A DNA stretch of 64,000 nt from Glandiceps talaboti (Eukaryota; Hemichordata; Enteropneusta; Spengelidae): NCBI RefSeq assembly GCF_964340395.1, contig NC_135554.1, positions 4,096,975 to 4,160,974 on the forward strand, read 5' to 3'. How positions within the stretch are numbered: the stretch's first letter is position 1; each line of letters opens with the position of its first letter. Position numbers and translations under genes: made by a program. Below, piece after piece: positions 1-10,856 of the stretch. Below the pieces are notes generated by a model that was given only the letters and a program-made list of their open reading frames with translations, did no database searches and had not been told where the DNA came from.

Positions 1-2463
1 TTGGATCATCTTGTTATAGACTTTCTTTTAGTTTGAGTCTTTTTAGCCCTAATTTGCATATCAGTGATGAGATAAACTCATCAAGAATACATCTTAATCT
101 AATGATAGACTTTTGACCAAAAAGACACATTATTAGGCACTAATTTGCATATTACTGATTGGATCATCTTGTTATAGACTTTATAAATATAGACTTTTAG
201 TTTTAGTCTTTGTAGCCCTAATTTGCATATCACTAATGAGATAAACACATCAAAATTACATCTTAATCTAATGATAGAATTTTGACCAAAAAGACATATT
301 ATTAGGCACTAATTTGCATATTACTGATTGGATCATCTTGTTATAGACTTTCTTTTAGTTTGAGTCTTTTTAGGCCTAATTTGCATATCACTGATGAGAT
401 AAACACATCAAGAGTACATCTTAATCTAATGATAGACTTTTGACCAAAAAGACACATTATTAGACACTAATTTGCATATTACTGATTGGATCAACTTGTT
501 ATAGACTTTCTTTTAGTTTTAGTCTTTTTAGCCCTAATTTGCATATCAGTGATGAGATAAACACATCAAGAATACATCTTAATCTAATGATAGACTTTTG
601 ACCAAAAAGACACGTTATTAGGCACTAATTTGCATATTACTGATTGGATCATCTTGTTATAGACTATTTTATTTTTAGTCTTTTTAGCCCTAATTTGCAT
701 ATCACTGATGAGATAAACACATCAAGAATACATCTTAATTTAATGATAGATTTTTGATCAAAAAGACTCATTATTAGGCACTAATTTGCATATTACTGAT
801 TGGATCATCTTGTTATAGACTATTTTATTGTTAGTCTTTTTAGCCCTAATTTGCATATCACTGATGAGATAAACACATCAAGAATACATGATAGACTTTT
901 GATCAAAAAGACTCATTATTAGGCACTAATTTGCATATTACTGATTGGATCATCTTGTTATAGACTTTTTGTAAATATAGACTTTTAGTTTGAGTCTTTT
1001 TAGCCCTAATTTGCATATCAGTGATGAGATAAACACATCAAGAATACATCTGAATCTAATGATAGAATTTTGACCAAAAAGACATATTATTAGGCACTAA
1101 TTTGCATATTACTGATTGGATCATCTTGTTATAGACTTTCTTTTAGTTTGAGTCTTTTTAGCCCTAATTTGCATATCAGTGATGAGATAAACACATCAAG
1201 AATACATCTTAATCTAATGATAGACTTTTGACCAAAAAGACACGTTATTAGGCACTAATTTGCATATTACTGATTGGATCATCTTGTTATAGACTATTTT
1301 ATTTTTAGTCTTTTTAGCCCTAATTTGCATATCACTGATGAGATAAACACATCAAGAATACATCTTAATTTAATGATAGATTTTTGATCAAAAAGACTCA
1401 TTATTAGGCACTAATTTGCATATTACTGATTGGATCATCTTGTTATAGACTATTTTATTGTTAGTCTTTTTAGCCCTAATTTGCATATCACTGATGAGAT
1501 AAACACATCAAGAATACATGATAGACTTTTGATCAAAAAGACTCATTATTAGGCACTAATTTGCATATTACTGATTAGATCATCTTGTTATAGACTTTTT
1601 GTAAATATAGACTTAGTTTTAGTCTTTTTAGCCTTAATTTGCATATCACTGATGAGATAAACACATCCAGAATACATATTAATCTAATGATAGATTTTTG
1701 ACCAAAAAGACACATTTTAGGCACTAATTTGCATATTACTGATTGGATCATCTTGTTATAGACTTTCCTTTATTTTTAGTCTTTTAAGCCCTAATTTGAA
1801 TATCACTGATGAGATAAACACATCAAGAATACATCTTAATCTAATAATAGATTTTTGACCAAAAAGACACATTATTAGGCACTAATTTGCATATTACTGA
1901 TTGGATTATCTTAGACATTTTGTAAATATAGACTTTTAGTCTTAGTCTTTTTAGCTCTAATTTGCATATCACTGATGAGATAAACACATCAAGAGTACAT
2001 CTAAATCTAATGATAGATTTTTGACCAAAAAGACACATTATTAGGCACTAATTTGCATATTACTGATGAGATAAACACATCAAGAATACATCTTAATCTA
2101 ATGATAGACTTTTGACCAAAAAGACACGTTATTAGGCACTAATTTGCATATTACTGATTGGATCATCTTGTTATAGACTTTGTAAATATAGACTTAGTTT
2201 TAGTCTTTTTAGCCCTAATTTGCATATCACTAATGAGATAAACACATCAAGAATACATCTTAATCTAATGATAGAATTTTGACCAAAAAGACATATTATT
2301 AGGCACTAATTTGCATATTACTGATTGGATCATCTTGTTATAGACTTTGTAAATATAGACTTAGTTTTAGTCTTTTTAGCCCTAATTTGCATATCACTGA
2401 TGAGATAAACACATCCAGAAAGCATCTTAATCTAATGATAGATCTTTGACCAAAAAGATGAGA
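1..2463. repeat. ~160-bp satellite array, octamer-rich
   Basis: About 15 tandem monomers of 144-170 bp, entering from the left window edge and decaying near 2463. Each monomer carries two copies of taATTTGCATAt, one followed by cactgatgagat and one by tactgattgga, so the monomer is itself an old dimer. Blocks at about 486-960 and 1114-1590 match at an offset of 628 bp, which is a higher-order repeat of four monomers. Confidence 0.95.
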
Positions 2464-3313
2464 TCATAAGCCTTAATTTGGTTTTGAGACACATATATTT
2501 GATCACTATACCATGGGTATAACTGAAGCGGTGACATTATTTTGTATTGTAATTTATGAATGTTCTGACCATCACAAAACGAAAAATAAATTTGGTTCAC
2601 ATTGTTGGTTGTTATGTGGTTATTAGCTATATTTGTAATATTGTAAACAAACTTATCTTTTTCATCATCTTCAAAGAAGAATGTCTTTACGGAAATAACT
2701 CTTAAATTTGTAACATGAATGAAAAAAATATGCGCTGCAGAGCAAAATACACGGGTTTTAATTTTGTATGATTAGCATTTTAATGAAAGAATTATTTCGA
2801 TTCAACTTTGTATTTCTTGAAAAAAAACTAACTAACTAGATTTTGCGAAAACTTTAACCCTAATTAGATGTGGCACAGTCAGTATTTCTAGAAACAATCT
2901 ATTTTAAGTTTACATTTAGTTAACTAGTTTTTGCGAAAGTTGTTAATTTTAGAATGGGAACCCTAATTAGAAGTGGCACAGTCTGTATTTCTAGGAACAA
3001 CCTATTTTAAGTTTACATTTGGTTTACTAGTTTTGGGGTAACTTTAGTATGGGACCCTAAATAGAAGTGGTTTTCTGTGGTTATAGGCAATTATGGTTTT
3101 CAAGTTTGTGTTTCGTAAATAGTCTAATATAAACATCAATGATTTTTCATTTGAACATGGCAAAATACAATTGTTTCGGTTGTGAAAGAAATGTGTATAC
3201 CGGAGGTGGCTGAATTTATAGGAATCTGGGTACCCGAGAACAACTTTGTGTACATGACTATGTATGACGTATCTATTCAAATTTGTTTGTCGATAAATTT
3301 TGATTTGTATTTT
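2464..3313. other. AT-rich spacer with a ~100-bp tandem duplication
   Basis: No gene seen. From about 2835 to 3075 a unit containing ccctaattaga, gtggcacagtc and tttctag is present two and a half times (anchors at 2858, 2961 and 3055, offsets 103 and 94 bp). The rest is unremarkable AT-rich sequence. Confidence 0.7.
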
Positions 3314-3901
3314 TTATTCGTAGATAAATTTTGATATGTATTTTGCGTTCTTAATGTTTTCGAAAATGGGGAATATTACAGTCTGTGCCACTTGAACAAC
3401 CAATGACAAACTTTCCTCCTGACAAAACCGTCTAAATCCTAACCTGTCAACCCGGGCCGCCACCTTCCCGCCAAAAAAGGTACCGCGCCGAAATTGCCAC
3501 CATGGCCCCCATTCCCATACAACGGACCCAAATGCAGCAGAAAGAACAAACATAGCAAACCGACTTATCTCATATACCATCCTTCGACGTTCTCGCAGGG
3601 ACCAAACCATGATAAATTGACGAACCAATACGCAAACCATTGACTTCCATTCTCGAACAGTCTCTATTGTACAGCGAACAAACATCTGAAGCAAACACAG
3701 CATCCATACGGTGATACACATTGCAATTTTTCCTTCCAACTTCCTCTTTTCGACCAGTGAGCGAAGTAGACAGCATACAGCATCCAGGACCCATACCAAA
3801 CATCGGAATATTCTTCTATCATCCACTCTCAGCAGTACAAGGCTTCGGACATATACTATGACGACATAGACCAGGGTGAGCAGCACAATACCAGTATCCA
3901 T
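3314..3901 (-). CDS. Candidate single-exon gene, 195 codons, unknown function
   Basis: I do not recognise the protein. It starts MDTGIVLLTLVYVVIVYVRS, a strong hydrophobic segment, with further hydrophobic stretches (about 68-80, 92-102 and 117-128) between Arg-rich loops, so a small multi-pass membrane protein is possible. Supporting context: a TATATAAA box at 3958-3965 (minus strand), ~55 bp before the ATG; a good start context (AAAG ATG G); CpG-richer composition than the surroundings; and an AATAAA hexamer overlapping the TAA stop. Against: unusual composition (rich in Val, Leu, Arg, Trp), no homologue known to me, and a competing 77-codon frame at 3570-3803. It could also be a first exon. 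Confidence 0.35.
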   Translation of the reverse strand: MDTGIVLLTLVYVVIVYVRSLVLLRVDDRRIFRCLVWVLDAVCCLLRSLVEKRKLEGKIAMCITVWMLCLLQMFVRCTIETVREWKSMVCVLVRQFIMVWSLRERRRMVYEISRFAMFVLSAAFGSVVWEWGPWWQFRRGTFFGGKVAARVDRLGFRRFCQEESLSLVVQVAQTVIFPIFENIKNAKYISKFIYE

Positions 3902-3957
3902 CTTTGTTTATCGTTTGCTGGAGTCGCAAAGACAGTTTGAAAATGTATCACGCGTCA

Positions 3958-3965
3958 TTTATATA
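3958..3965 (-). promoter_or_regulatory. TATA box upstream of the 195-codon ORF
   Basis: On the minus strand the sequence reads gggTATATAAAtgacgcgtga. TATATAAA is 55 bp before the ATG at 3901, giving room for a ~25-nt leader. The adjacent TGACGCGTGA resembles a CRE/AP-1-like palindrome. Confidence 0.4.
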
Positions 3966-4101
3966 CCCAACCCAAGATGTTAGATTCCTGTCGAGAACCA
4001 TGAACCAATCAGACCTAGAGGATCAAAATTTTCCTCTACCCCTCCAGGTGCACTTTAAAGGTGGTGGCAGGGAAAACTATTGTGTTTGTAAGACTAGTTA
4101 G

Positions 4102-4440
4102 GTGTTGTTTGTTTCAAATTGGTCAATCACTTGACAGGGAGTACACGTGTTACATTTGACAAACAACCAATCAAAAGTCCGGAGTTGATTTCTCCACATT
4201 CTTTTATTTTACAGGAATACAAACTTATGTAACGTGCACAGGGGTGAACACTGTGTAATGAAGGTATAGACTAGCGTTCCTCGCTAAATGCGTGCAATGA
4301 CGGATAAGCACCGGTATTGTTGATGAATTATGAATGTATGTGTCGACCCCCGTTTGAATGAAAGTGTAATGTATAAAATTATGTGAAAACCAGGACGTGG
4401 TGACGGGGGCTATTGTCTTGGAATAATAAGGTGTTGTATT
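4102..4440. other. Spacer, no gene seen
   Basis: Unique sequence with moderate CpG content between the candidate ORF and the LINE. No ORF, repeat or clear regulatory motif identified. Confidence 0.5.
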
Positions 4441-5433
4441 TTGTTACCAATTACTCAACTCGTTGACATACAGTTTATTTATTTATTTCACGGAAGGCCG
4501 GCAAGTCCCATTTACAGGCTCCTAAAAATGAAAAATTCAAGAATACAAAACACACAAGCATATCAAACAAACAAAACTAACTTAATGCACATTAAAAACA
4601 CATTTTTCGATTACTTATTCTCTAAGTATGTCAGTCATTTCATGATGAACGAAGAAGTCATAGTCAAATACAGCTGTAAGTCTTGCACCGTCAACCAGTT
4701 CAATTCTGATAGAAATCTTTTAAACAGTTCATGTTCTTTCCTACATTGCAATGTCAGATCCCTTACAAAAAACTTTGATAGCTTTGTTAACTTTCTAAGC
4801 ATGTTAGATCAAAATTTTCTTTTTATAGCTCTAACGGAAACATGGTTACATCCCGATTCAAATTGCTGTCTTTATGATTTGCCTTCCTATACTTTCGTTA
4901 CTTGTAATCGTGAAGCCTCACAAGGTGGTGGAGTCGCTCTGTATTTTCACAATTCGCTGTCCTTCTCTCGCATTAACACATGTAAAATTAATCACTGCGA
5001 ATCCATCTTTGGGGAAACTATGATCAACAACAAAAAGATTGTTATAGGCGTTATCTACAGAAGACCCAACACACCTTTTAATGAATTCATTGACAGTTTA
5101 GAAGCATGCCTTGATCAGGTGTCAGTGAACGGGCGTGATTGTATTCTCCTTGGCGATATGAATATTGACACATCTTTAGATAGCCCACCCGTTACTCATT
5201 ACAATACTCTCCTGAATACATACAATATGACACAATTAATTAACACCCCTACCAGAGTTACTAACACCTCACAAATAATACTGACCACTTTATTGAGTCC
5301 GGTACAATTGAAACAGACATTTCAGACCACTATCCAATTTTCGGCATTATTAAAAGTCTGCATCACGTTTTTGAAAACAGTACCAAAACACACACCTACG
5401 ATTTCTGGAATTACAACAAAGAGGCCTTCTTAG
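4441..5433 (+). pseudogene. LINE apurinic-like endonuclease domain (broken)
   Basis: Motifs in order: LHCNVRSL, LTETWLHPDS, GGGVALYFH, VIGVIYRRPNTPFNEF, LLGDMNIDTS, matching an APE-type endonuclease. The terminal SDHYPIFG motif is in another frame (about 5310-5345), which marks a frameshift. The frame opens upstream of any clear Met; an ATG at 4528 may be the first. The protein would nick target DNA in the nucleus to prime reverse transcription, but this copy is non-functional. Confidence 0.85.
4474..4530 (-). repeat. SINE-tail-like segment at the LINE 5' edge
   Basis: The reverse complement reads CTGTAAATGGGACTTGC... followed by CCTTCCGTGAAATAAATAAATAAA, matching the 3' end of the SINE at 16939-17150 (CTATAAATGGGACTAGC ... 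CCTTGAAATAAATAAATAAA). Either a SINE 3' remnant lies against the truncated LINE, or LINE and SINE share this sequence. Confidence 0.6.
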
Positions 5434-5468
5434 CTGACCTAAGCAATGTATCCTGGCAACCAGTCCAC

Positions 5469-5807
5469 ATGTGCGAAGATCCGTCTGAAGCATACAATAT
5501 TTTTAATGATTTATTTCATACTGTTATCAGAAGACATCTTCGAATAAAAACATTTACAAGAACACAAAAGTCAATTAAAAGACCCTGGATCACAAAGGGC
5601 TTATTTACATCCATACATACAAAACATAAACTTTTCTCGAAAATGAAAAATCACCCAAGGAATAACCAAATTAAAAATATGTATACTAGGTACAGGATTA
5701 CATTGACGAAGCTCCTTAGGTTGGCTAAGAAAAACTACACACCAATAAAATTTCAAATGCCTCTGGCAACATCAACAAAACTTGGCTTATTATTAAAGAG
5801 ATGTTGA
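5469..5807 (+). pseudogene. LINE linker between endonuclease and RT
   Basis: A basic segment with KRPWITKGLFTSIHTKHKLF and a following Tyr/Arg/Lys-rich helix, the usual link between endonuclease and RT in CR1-like elements. It is in a different frame from both neighbours. Confidence 0.75.
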
Positions 5808-6532
5808 ACAAAACACATACCAAATGTTCTCCCGATAAATTAACTACAAACAACCCTGGAAACACATGCTTAACAGATACAAGAGATATTACTCAAGAAT
5901 TCAATAATTATTTCACTGGTATTGGGCCCAATCTTGCTCAAAAGATTACAAGCAACAAAGACTTTAGACAATACCTGGATGGGAACTACCTCAACTCCTT
6001 TTTCTTTCACCCCGTGTCTGAAGAAGACGTCCTTGGAGAAATATTCAAGCTTGATCCCCGCAAAGCTACCGGTCAGGACACAATTAATCCCCTCTTAGTT
6101 ATACACGCTGCTCACATTATTGCATGCCCTCTCACACATATAATTAACTGTTCTCTCAACAATGGTATTTTTCCAAGTCTACTTAAGATTGCCAAGGTAA
6201 TACCTATTTATAAAAAAGGTTCGCCATGCGATGTTGGCAATTATCGCCCCATTTCAATTTTGCCCGTAATCAGTAAAGTGTTTGAATCTATTGTCAATCA
6301 TCAACTTGTTATATATTTTGAAAAATACAACATCCTCATCAAAACTCAGTTTGGTTTCAGGAAAAAACACAGTACTAAGCTTGCCCTGGTTGACCTGATC
6401 ACTGGTATTGCTAATAAGCTGGACAATGGATATCTGACATGTGGTATATTCATTGATTTGCGGAAAGCCTTTGACACAATAGACCATAGTATTCTTCTAC
6501 AGTGTCAGAGGCTTGCCTTTACTTTGGTTTAA
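5801..6532 (+). pseudogene. LINE reverse transcriptase, N-terminal half
   Basis: Contains LDPRKATGQD, KVIPIYKKGSPCDVGNYRPI, QFGFRKKHST and FIDLRKAFDTIDH (palm and finger blocks). It loses frame just after HSILLQ; the expected following segment is shortened, so a small deletion accompanies the frameshift. Confidence 0.88.
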
Positions 6533-7523
6533 AAGTTATCTCTCCCAGCGTAAGCAGTGTGTCTGTATAAATAATGTTACCTCGCCATATAGCGAAATAC
6601 AATGTGGAGTACCACAAGGCTCAATTTTAGGCCCCCTTCTCTTTCTGATTTACATCAATGATATTGTGAACGCTACTGATGCATTTGAATTTCGATTATT
6701 TGCCGACGACACAAACTTGTTTCAATTTATCAACAATCCCTCAAATATAATTCAGCTTGATCAACTCCATTTCGACTTCAGGAAAGTCTGTGACTGGTGC
6801 GACGCCAATAGGCTCACTATCAATGTAGAAAAAACGAATTTCATGATTATTAAGACTTCGCAAAGATTGGTGAAAACGGAGGGAAGTCTGGGCATCAATC
6901 GCTCACAAATTTCACAAGTAACGTCAACCAATTATCTTGGCGTGTGTTTAGATCAAAATATGCTTTGGACATCACACATTGAAAAAGTTAGGAAAGCAAT
7001 TTCTCCAATTAATGGCATAATTTCCAAAATTCGCTATTACGTACCTAAATCTACTCTTCTTCTGCTGTATAACTCTATGATCTTGCCCCATATCTCATAT
7101 TGTATAGAGATATGGGGCAATACATACAATACATTTCTCAAGCCTATCTTAAACCTTCAAAAGAAAGTTATTCGCTTTATAACTTTTTCAAAAATTGGTG
7201 CTCCCTCCTCCCCTCTTTTTCAGCAACTAGGAATTCTAAGTGTCCACCAGCAATGCAAATTTAATACTTCTTTATTTATTTTTGATTTGAGGGCCGGTCA
7301 CTTCCCGCAAACAGTTAACGACTATTTCAACACACCACCAAATACGTATCACACTCGGAATACAACGAGAGATAACTTTTACATTCCAAAAGTAAATCTT
7401 ACTTTGACGCAACACAATTTTCAGTATGCAGCTGCAAAACATTGGAACTCCTTACCTGAAGAATTGAAAAAAATACAATCCAGGACTAAATCTCAGTTAA
7501 AACAGTATTTGTTACAAAATTAA
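6513..7523 (+). pseudogene. LINE reverse transcriptase, C-terminal half
   Basis: Contains LLWFKSYLSQRKQ, the GVPQG box, catalytic FADD at about 6701-6712, TNYLGV and a C-terminal domain ending WNSLPEELKK. The catalytic residues are intact, but the ORF is separated from its N-terminal half. Ends TAA at 7521-7523. Confidence 0.88.
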
Positions 7524-7560
7524 TTCAGCTTTTTCTACCTTACATTGCATTTAATGCCAG

Positions 7561-7892
7561 TTGTTATATATTTTTTTTGATGAGACAGTGCTCTATACCG
7601 CAGTGGCAGAGCGTTATATATATATATAAGGAAGAAAAATTGGTAACATGGAAAATCGAGAATCCATGTAATGTGATGTTGATATGATGCAGCTGCTGAT
7701 ATAAAATGTTGAAAAAAAATATAAATTTTACTATCAGCAGCCATTGTACCCTCAAAGCAAATATTATTGACATCAAAACAGTGAAATAATAGTGATTACA
7801 ATAATAATAACAACAAGTCTACAGCTGTCAAGACATCCTAATATAAGAATAAGAAACAATGTGACAATGATAACCCTCTCCATCTCTCTCTG

Positions 7893-7923
<31 letters not shown>

Positions 7924-7971
7924 GTGTGTGTCTCTCTCTGACTCTGACTGTCTCTCACTCACTCACTCACT

Positions 7972-8039
<68 letters not shown>

Positions 8040-8973
8040 ATGAATATCTACTGAATAAAATAAATACACATGGCTGCAGCTGAATTTGCAAATATGTTTT
8101 TTTGCCTGCATGCCTGCCAATAAATTAGAGTGTACCTGACATAGCCTAAATGTCCATTCCAACCTTCAGCTGTGGTACAACATATTTGGAGGTATTTTTA
8201 TGGTTAATATTGCAAATCTTGTTAACCTTTAATAATATAGTACTCTCGTATGGAAATTTGGCGGTAAAGAACAGAAGTACACTTTCTTGTATCGTCCACA
8301 CTGCCGAGAAAATTATTGGTACCATAGCAACCATCACCAAATAGGAAAGCTAAGTCTTCTCTGTCATGTATATTTAGTTAATAGGCAGTAAAAAGAAAGA
8401 CACTTAAATATAGTGAACGACCAGACACATCCATCACACACTCACTTCTACAAGCTTCCCTCTTGACGTCATTATAGGGTTCCATTTGCAAAAAAGAGTG
8501 TGTTCAAAGATATTTGAAAACAATTATTGCCAGGCCTGACGCAAAACTTTCAAAAGATGCCTGACCATCAGGATAATAACAATTGACATATTCCAATGTG
8601 AAATATTAACCAACTCTAAAAGATGGCAGGGTTAGCGTTGGATGTATATTATAATAATTATTATTTGAAATTTGAAAACAAAATTGGGATACCCATTAGA
8701 AAATTTCAGCTATTGACATCACAAGTGTATTTGAATATTGCAAACCAGCATTGTCAATGAAATTGAGTAGTTGCTATGGAAACAGTAGTGGTTGCAATGT
8801 GAAAGGTGATATTTCCATATGCATGTTTGCATGCCAAAAATGAATTTCTTTTTCTTTCTAGGACTGAGGATTAAACTCAGCTGTTACTCAGGTTCATCTC
8901 AGCTTCCTTGTAAATAGTCTACATCTTTCAAGAAATTCTGTTGAAAAATGTATCGAATTACTAGGTAGCTCGT
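7561..8973. other. Spacer with microsatellites
   Basis: Includes a (TA) tract at 7614-7628, (TCTG)n at about 7893-7922 and (TC)n at 7974-8037. The remainder (8040-8970) is unique AT-rich sequence with no ORF or element I can identify. Confidence 0.7.
7974..8037. repeat. (TC)n microsatellite with adjoining (TCTG)n
   Basis: About 32 TC dinucleotides, preceded by TCTG repeats and ACTC repeats from 7893. Confidence 0.97.
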
Positions 8974-9661
8974 TCAAAGAAACTCAACTGTGGCAATTCT
9001 ACACTTTGAAAATATTAAAAGTGTTTTCCTAAAAGCCTGTGGCCTGTTATGTTGTGGATGGTTCCCTACTATCCAAGCAAAATGTCATATTTCTATGACA
9101 TGGATAACAATTGTAAGTTATATATACAAGACAACCAGCTAGTACATTTTTAGAAAATCATTTCCAAGCTTTACAGGACACTAGCACCAACATGTAAAAA
9201 GCAACTACATAAGGTTGAAATATTTTTGAAATATAGTTTGATAGGATCTTGACAGTAAGAGGTAGGGGAGATCTTGAGACTGGGATGTGTACACCTCATG
9301 GGGGGGTCCTAGGGGGTCAAAGAAACTCAACTGTGGCAATTCTACACTTTGAAAATATTAAAAGTGTTTTCCTAAAAGCCTGTGGCCTGTTATGTTGTGG
9401 ATGGTTCCCTACTATCCAAGCAAAATGTCATATTTCTATGACATGGATAACAATTGTAAGTTATATATACAAGACAACCAGCTAGTACATTTTTAGAAAA
9501 TCATTTCCAAGCTTTACAGGACACTAGCACCAACATGTAAAAAGCAACTACATAAGGTTGAAATATTTTTGAAATATAGTTTGATAGGATCTTGACAGTA
9601 AGAGGTAGGGGAGATCTTGAGACTGGGATGTGTACACCTCATGGGGGGGTCCTAGGGGGTC
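8974..9661. repeat. Perfect tandem duplication, 343-bp unit
   Basis: The block 8974-9316 is repeated at 9317-9659 with no difference seen by eye; the match extends two bases further. It ends in a G-rich junction (ctagggggt). Identity implies a very recent duplication or an assembly artefact. Confidence 0.95.
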
Positions 9662-10480
9662 TCCCCCTAGAAGCCCTGGAGGTTTTTTCCCTGAAAAGTC
9701 TATTTTGAGACTATTCAGACCCTTTCAGACAATAATTTCCAAGTCTTACAAGACAACACCAACATGTAAAAAAACAACTACATAGGGTTGAAATACTTTT
9801 GAAATATACTTTGATAGCATCTTGACAGTAAGAGGGGAAGAGCTTGAGACTGGGATATGTCCACCTCATGCGGGGGGTCTGAGGGGGTCTCCCTCTAGAA
9901 ACCCTGGAGGATTTTTACTCTTATAGCCAATATTTACGCTATTTAGACCCTTTCAAGCAATAACTTAATCTATGCTTTACAAGACAGCAAGTATCAGAAA
10001 CTATTCTTTATAACTTAATACACTAAGGGTTGAAATATGTTCTTAAAAAGTTAAATGGCATCATTATATATATGTAGTAAAGGTCAGCACATCTAATGGT
10101 AGTATCATTGGTAGGGGAGATTTTGAGATTAAGGCAATTTTAGACTATCTTGGCAAACATTTCACGTCTTGAAAAGACAATATCATCTCAAATTAGAATA
10201 GGGTGAAAATATTTAAGAAAAGTTTAATACCATTATGACAGTAAAAAGGTTGTTGGTGCATCTGATTGTTGGTTGAATGCATGAGTGACCTCTGGGGGTG
10301 AGGGAGTCCTTGGGATTTTCCCCCTGGCAGATCTGGAGTTTTTTGCTTGAGATACTAAGGCAATGTTTAGGTTATTCATAACCTTTGAGGTAATATTTCC
10401 AAGCTTCGAAAAGCTAACGTAAATGTACGTTTTAAATGAGTTTCCTATATCACATAAAATGGACATGTAACATTAGTATA
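9662..10480. repeat. Diverged relatives of the 343-bp unit
   Basis: Two to three degenerate copies follow: the signatures ttccaagtcttacaagac, gggttgaaata, cttgacagtaaga, gagactgggat and ccctggagg recur at about 9725-9920, 9960-10130 and 10160-10350. An old tandem family of about 230-250 bp therefore preceded the recent duplication. Confidence 0.75.
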
Positions 10481-10856
10481 GGGGCATTAATATATGTATA
10501 ATAAAGTCACCGGTATGTCAGAGAACTTTAGGTGGTCATACCTAGTGTATAATTGAAACTGGAATCTGATGAGATGTGGTGATTTGTAGTGTCAATAGCA
10601 TGACGAGTAGAACAATTTAGATTAACTTCATTTATAAACTATCTATGAAAATTACCATTACGAAACCTTCAAGTTCACTTTTGCCCCAAACTGCAATATA
10701 AGTGAAGCATTGATTGTGAAACAGCCAAGCATTTACATGACATGTTCTGTAACTAGTGTGGTAGCTAGGTAATACATGTATATGTATATGTATAGTTATG
10801 TTTGAACTAATGAGTAATATTAAAGAATTCATGTAAGAAACAGGGACAAGAACAAT

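Larger units (their letters stand above)
4441..7560 (+). mobile_element. Degenerate CR1-group non-LTR retrotransposon, 5'-truncated
   Basis: A single-orientation APE endonuclease, linker and reverse transcriptase order, broken by at least three frame changes (near 5285, 5745-5805 and 6500). No ORF1 is seen, so the copy is 5'-truncated. The RT has GVPQGSILGPLLFLIYINDI and FADDTNLF, and the C-terminus YLGV. Together with the endonuclease this indicates the CR1/L2/Crack/Daphne group; the clade cannot be set by eye. The 3' end is not obvious: after the stop at 7521-7523 there is ~100 bp of possible 3' UTR and an (AT) tract. Confidence 0.9.

Noticed and set aside
3904-4101. 65-codon plus-strand ORF
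   Set aside because: It overlaps the promoter region of the minus-strand candidate, starts within the leader and has no recognisable features.
4441-7523. Active host reverse-transcriptase gene
   Set aside because: Frame changes between endonuclease, linker and both RT halves, and no ORF1, show a dead LINE copy.
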